From positions 20,522,759 to 20,586,758 of the forward strand of contig CM055730.1 in NCBI GenBank assembly GCA_029465975.1: DNA of 64,000 nucleotides, given 5' to 3'. The notes beneath the pieces are model-generated. The model had not been told where the DNA came from, did no database searches, and was given only the letters and a program-made list of their open reading frames with translations. The stretch is from Dallia pectoralis (taxonomy: Eukaryota > Chordata > Actinopteri > Esociformes > Umbridae). Both the position numbers and the translations under genes were made by a program. The number at the start of each line of letters is the position of its first letter. The stretch's first letter is position 1. This document shows, in pieces, positions 59,540 through 64,000 of the stretch.

Positions 59540-60475
59540 AGACAAACACGTGTGAGTCCGTGCATGTGCGGGTGTGTGAGTGTAGATGACACGTCTGTAT
59601 CCGTGCATGTGTGGGTCTGTGAATGTATATGACACGTGTGAGTCCGTGCATGTGCGGGTGTGTGAGTGTAGATGACACGTGTGTATCCGTGCATGTGTGG
59701 GTCTGTGAATGTATATGACACGTGTGTGTCCGTGCATGTGCGGGTGTGTGAATGTATATGACACGTGTGAGTCCGTGCATGTGCGGGTGTGTGAGTGTAG
59801 ATGACACGTGTGTATCCGTGCATGTGTGGGTGTGTGAGTGTAGATGACACGTCTGTATCCGTGCATGTGCGGGTGTGTGAGTGTAGATGACACGTGTGTA
59901 TCCGTGCATGTGTGGGTCTGTGAATGTATATGACACGTGTGTGTCCGTGCATGTGCGGGTGTGTGAATGTATATGACACGTGTGTGTCCATGTGCATGTG
60001 TGGGTGTGTGAATGTATATGACACGTGTGTGTGTCCGTGCATGTGTGCATGTGTGGGTGTGTGAATGTATATGACACGTGTGAGTCCGTGCATGTGCGGG
60101 TGTGTGAGTGTAGATGACACGTGTGTGTCTCCGTGCATGTGTGGGTGTGTGAATGTATATGACTTGTGTGTGTCCGTGCATGTGTGGGTGTGTGAATGTA
60201 TTTGACACGTGTGTGTCCATCGCATGTGTGGGTTTGTGAGTGTGTAGGACACATGTGTCCGTGCATGTGTGGCTGTGTGAATGTATATGACACGTGTGTG
60301 TCCATGCCGTGCATGTGTGGCTGTGTGAATGTATATGACACGTGTGTGTCCATGCATGTGAGGGTGTGTGAGTGTGTGAATGTATATGATACGTGTGTGT
60401 CTGTGCATGTGCGGGTGTGTGAGTGTGTGAATGTATATGACACGTGTGTGTCTGTGCATGTGCGGGTGTGTGTAC
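59540..60475 (+). repeat. ~41-bp minisatellite
   Basis: About 22 units with gtccgtgcatgtgcgggtgt and gtgaatgtatatgacacgtg. All three minus-strand frames are open for 300 or more codons (His/Thr-rich), a repeat artefact. Confidence 0.96.
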
Positions 60476-60539
60476 GACAGCCAGAGGCAATTGCCCATTG
60501 TTGAAGTCAAGCTAAGAGGCAGAACTGACCGCAACACAA

Positions 60540-62400
60540 GACTTTGATCAAATCAGAGCTTAACAGGTTTGGGCATATTTGCCACGCTGTCCATTTGAAC
60601 TCCAGGCATCAGCTGTTTCATTTCAGTGCTGGAGAGCTTTTGGCTAGAATATCACACAGCACACGCTATTTCCACTGAGTTGTTTTTTTTTCATGCATTT
60701 GATCTTACCACTGCATCGACTATTAACACGTGTGTGTATTGATCAAAACGTATACATTATTGTGTTATTCAAATATTGTTGTGTACCTGGTGTACCTCAG
60801 TTCGTTATTATTGTCGTGTTTAAGGGGGGTTGAGATAGAATGGCACCAACATATACGGGCAAGTTGATTGACGTTTATTTATTAAAGCAATCAGGGACAA
60901 TGTCTTAATTTATCATTGTCACCGAGCCTTAATTAAGGAACGTTGCCATCAATGGATCCCTGACTTAATAAAGGTTAAATAAAAGATAACGCAAGGCCCG
61001 TAATGATGATGAAACAGTTCTGAGGGACACAAACTATATGGCACACATCCATTCTATGTCGTCCTTTGGATGGTCTGCAGTTTGATAAAGCTCACGGATC
61101 TCTTTAATACAGACAAGAGACAAGGGCTTGATTCCAGAAAAAGCTTGCACTTCCAGACACACACACACCAGCCTTGACCCTTAGCCCGACCAATATCCCC
61201 AGTTCAGATATTGACATAGATGTTGCACATTCAATTACAGGGTTTGTAAATGACATGTTGTATTCCTGCGCCTCACCTCAGGGACAGCAACTGATTACAC
61301 ACAGAGCCATTAAGAGGTTCCAGATCAACAAGGGTCGGGTCCCCGGTTCCCACAATGCACCGCTCATTCTCATTCAATGGTTGATTATTTGTTTTGTGCT
61401 CTGGGCATATAGGCCAAACTGAAACAATTCCAGTCAACTGTGGTTTCCAAAACAATGAACCAAACCTCCCTATGATGCCTTTATTTGATGTCATCGTTAC
61501 CAACAACTCGCTCTACTATTTTAGTCTTTGTTGTTGTGTGTCAAATCGGGGAATGAAAAACCCTAAAACAAGGTTTTTCACCTGTACTGCTGGATGGCTG
61601 GATTTTTCTGGACATATTCACACCTTGGACAACCACTGAGTGTAATCCACTACCAGCTAGAAACAAACAACAGACATATTTCAACCTTCCAGTTCAAAAA
61701 CCCGGCACTAAAATAACATTCCTGAATTACTTATAGTATTTAAACAATAATTTACATTTTTTTGCAACTTGATGTTTGATACTAGCTCACACTTAAAGTA
61801 ATACAGGCCAAGAAAAACTGCAAACTAACCATCGATAATGGCTAACCAAACAAAGCTGAAACCTGGATACAGTTTATTTTAGCCCATAGTTTTTTAACAT
61901 CAAGATAAAAAACAATGTTGCGTTGGCATCAGCGGTGTTAATGTATTTGCTGATGTTCACAGACAGAGAAAAAAGCCATTGTAACCAGGTTACATGAAAC
62001 ATGTTCCTTGAAATACCGAGAAAAGTATTTTCCACCTCACTCGGAGAATTATACTATTTAGAATCATGAGCTCTTTCAAAGATATCACGTGTTGAGCACA
62101 TCAGAAAGTCATTAATGATGGACGGCTGCTGTGGGATTTGCCAGGAGACGGCTCAACTCCTGCAGGAGACGTGCTGTATGTGAGGGTGAGGGTGGGGGTG
62201 AGGGTGGGGTTATTGGGGACGTAGAGTGGAGATAAGTAGAGAGAATGAGGATGTTGGAGGAACGCACTGAACAGACTGTGCAATTACATCACCTCCTTTC
62301 ACCAGTCTCTACATTTATAAATAAAAAATGCTGGTAGCTTCCATGAATAATGTATATCGGTAATAATAATAATTAGAATTAATACATATATACGTTAAAT
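60540..62400. other. intergenic, no gene
   Basis: A short stretch at 60880-60985 ending ttaataaaggttaaataaaa resembles the tail of a fish retroposon but is too short to classify. A GT/AG-rich stretch (gtgagggtgggg) lies at 62180-62210. Confidence 0.45.
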
Positions 62401-62404
62401 AAAG

Positions 62405-62695
62405 AGTAGGGGTGTAACCCCGGCATCCTGGCCAAATTTTCCCCATGTCCTCTGTCCATCATGGCCCCTTAATCATTCCCCACATATACTAATTGGCTTC
62501 ATCACCGTCTCCTCTCCACCAGTAAGCTGGTGTGTGGTGTGCATACTGGTGCAATATGGCTGCCGTCACGTCATCCAGGTGGATGCTGCACATTGGTGGT
62601 GGTTGAGGAGATTCCCCGTTCCATGTAAAGAGTTTTTAGTTCCCAGAAAAGCGCTATATAAATGTAATGAATTATTATTATCATTATTTATTCTA
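62405..62695 (+). mobile_element. fish interspersed repeat with retroposon-like tail
   Basis: Begins tagtaggggtgtaaccccgg-like, includes caatatggctgccgtcacg and gatgctgcacattggtggtg, and ends agaaaagcgctatataaatg followed by (att)n. I recognise this combination as a very common dispersed repeat of teleost genomes. It has no coding capacity and its class is unsure. Confidence 0.6.
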
Positions 62696-63270
62696 AGTGC
62701 CTTGAAGTCATGCATGCATACGTTTCTAGGTGGCCCCAGCGGTAATCAAACCCACAACATTTGAACTTGGTAACAGTCTTCGGACCATGTACAAAACATC
62801 TGGTGGATTTAGTGGGAATGTCGCCATGGAGTAAAAACAGGCAAAACCAGCCATTATCAGAATGAATATGTATATATTCACATTCACGTCTGTGTGTGTT
62901 TTACAGGGATCCCAAGAAGGCATGTCAGCAAAATCTAAATTGCATCAATGTGTCTTTGTTCCTCATAGAGCTCCTTGACATTGGGCCTTGACCTCTGACC
63001 TCCAGGTGTGGAGCCGAACCATGTGTCCTTCTGACCGGGGTGCGTGAACCCGTCTCTGCTGTGAGAAGTTGGAAAAATGGGATCATCGACTCTGGGGAAG
63101 GCAGCCCCTATTGGCACTCTACTGGAGGCTTGCATCCAGTCTTTCGGTAAATGATCAGTCAAAGCAACATAATATGACAATATAAACACTAGAAACTAGT
63201 CCCAGCAAATGATCTTTTAAATTGATAGGAGAATCTTGTGTCTGTTGACTGGGATTGACCAACCATAGAT
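62696..63270. other. intergenic, no gene
   Basis: No exon or element recognised. Confidence 0.45.
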
Positions 63271-63274
63271 GTGA

Positions 63275-64000
63275 GATACAGTGACCTGAACAAGTGGGTC
63301 AAACTCTTGGAATTAACTGGTTTTCTGCAGTAATTTGGCGTAATATGTTGTCTCATTCTAATCTATGTCACAACAACAGACAAACCAAATGTGCTCAAGC
63401 TGATGACGTATGATACAATATTATAATTGCTTGTGACTTTATTGAACACACCAATCGGACATTCAGAGTGCTTGAGGAAAAAGTAAGTGAATCCATAGAC
63501 TAATCACTAAAACGAAAGCTAATTGTAGTCAGTTGCTTGCACACCTGGAGTCCAATTAATTTTAACTTTGATTGATAAAAGAACAGTCGAACATTTTAAG
63601 ATTCTATGCAAAAGGACATACGATCAAGAGTAGTTGTCCTGCGTAAGGCTGGAAAAAGATACAAAGTAATTTCAATGTGTTTAGGCATCCATGAATCGAC
63701 AGTTTGACAAATTGTCTATAAATGGAGACAGTTTAGTACTGTGGCTACTCTTCCTAGAAGTGGGAGCCCAGCCAAGATGACTCCGGAGGCACATTGCAGA
63801 ATCCTCAATGAGATCAAGAAGAACCCATGAGTAACAGCTAAAGGCTTGAATACATCACTGGAACTGGCCACCATGAGTGTACCATACACAAAGCACACAT
63901 TGGCAAACCGCAATGCTACCGGGATTTGTTTTTTGGACTGAACAAAAGTTGAATTGTTTGGGGAAAATACTCAGCGCTGTGTATGGTGCAAAATGGGCAC
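63275..64000 (+). mobile_element. Tc1-like transposon, 5' part, cut by window end
   Basis: Non-coding terminal region from about 63275 (ggaattaactggttttctgc, then acttt attgaacacacca-type motif at 63437). Then a broken + strand transposase N-terminus: VVLRKAGKRYKVI, QIVYKWRQFSTVATLPRSG, and AHCRILNEIKKNP followed by a stop. The order matches the paired helix-turn-helix region of Tc1 transposases. Stop codons at about 63709 and 63828 show it is dead; its 3' end lies beyond the window. Confidence 0.82.

Noticed and set aside
59465..60537. Three overlapping minus-strand frames of 310-341 codons rich in His and Thr
   Set aside because: All three frames are open at once, which is expected for a stop-free 41-bp minisatellite and not for a gene.

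Overview
This is nuclear DNA from a teleost fish. It holds the 3' half of one large split gene, a latent TGF-beta binding protein 1 orthologue (ltbp1, + strand), and about 20 kb of its downstream flank. The fish origin is inferred from degenerate Tc1-like transposons of several families common in teleosts (salmonids and pike carry similar ones), an L2-like LINE, and the abundance of minisatellites. The species cannot be fixed from the window.

Layout. From 1 to about 43.4 kb lie 19 ltbp1 exons and their introns. All internal exons enter and leave in phase 1 and have lengths divisible by three. Exon 1 (807-893) encodes the Pro-rich linker. Exons 2-11 encode ten consecutive six-cysteine calcium-binding EGF (cbEGF) domains. 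Exons 12-13 encode the third 8-Cys/TB domain, the one that covalently binds the TGF-beta propeptide (LAP) in mammals. Exons 14-15 are two more cbEGFs, exons 16-17 the last TB domain plus an acidic Tyr-rich linker, and exons 18-19 the two C-terminal EGF domains with the stop codon at 42454-42456. The encoded stretch is about 840 residues of a secreted extracellular-matrix glycoprotein that stores latent TGF-beta.

Introns. They are packed with minisatellites, many touching exon boundaries. The most striking is the intron between exons 10 and 11. Its 5' end is an 11-copy, 44-bp array that includes the last 20 coding bases of exon 10 and a perfect donor. Its 3' end is a 28-copy, 48/49-bp array that includes a polypyrimidine tract, an acceptor AG and the first 26 coding bases of exon 11. 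By reading frame, only the first donor and the last acceptor give an open product. The donor of exon 4 is likewise repeated 9 times at 50-bp spacing. The intron after exon 13 holds about 30 copies of a donor-like motif, and repeat arrays form the pyrimidine tracts before exons 4, 6, 7 and 14. Exons 6 and 7 are a tandem duplication that includes intron sequence carrying a Tc1 relic. Other structures are a 3.2-kb 18-bp satellite with an 828-bp higher-order duplication (13.26-16.48 kb), a 1.1-kb fold-back element (19.79-20.88 kb), a PIF/Harbinger-like MITE (6.53 kb) and an internally deleted Tc1 ending about 90 bp before exon 15.

Downstream (43.4-64 kb). No coding exon is recognisable. The region holds Tc1 relics, large tandem arrays (45.5-46.2, 51.3-54.8, 59.5-60.5 kb), microsatellites, and one weak candidate for a 5' non-coding exon (about 47.04-47.23 kb). 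The very long open frames inside minisatellites (up to 927 codons) are artefacts of periods divisible by three.
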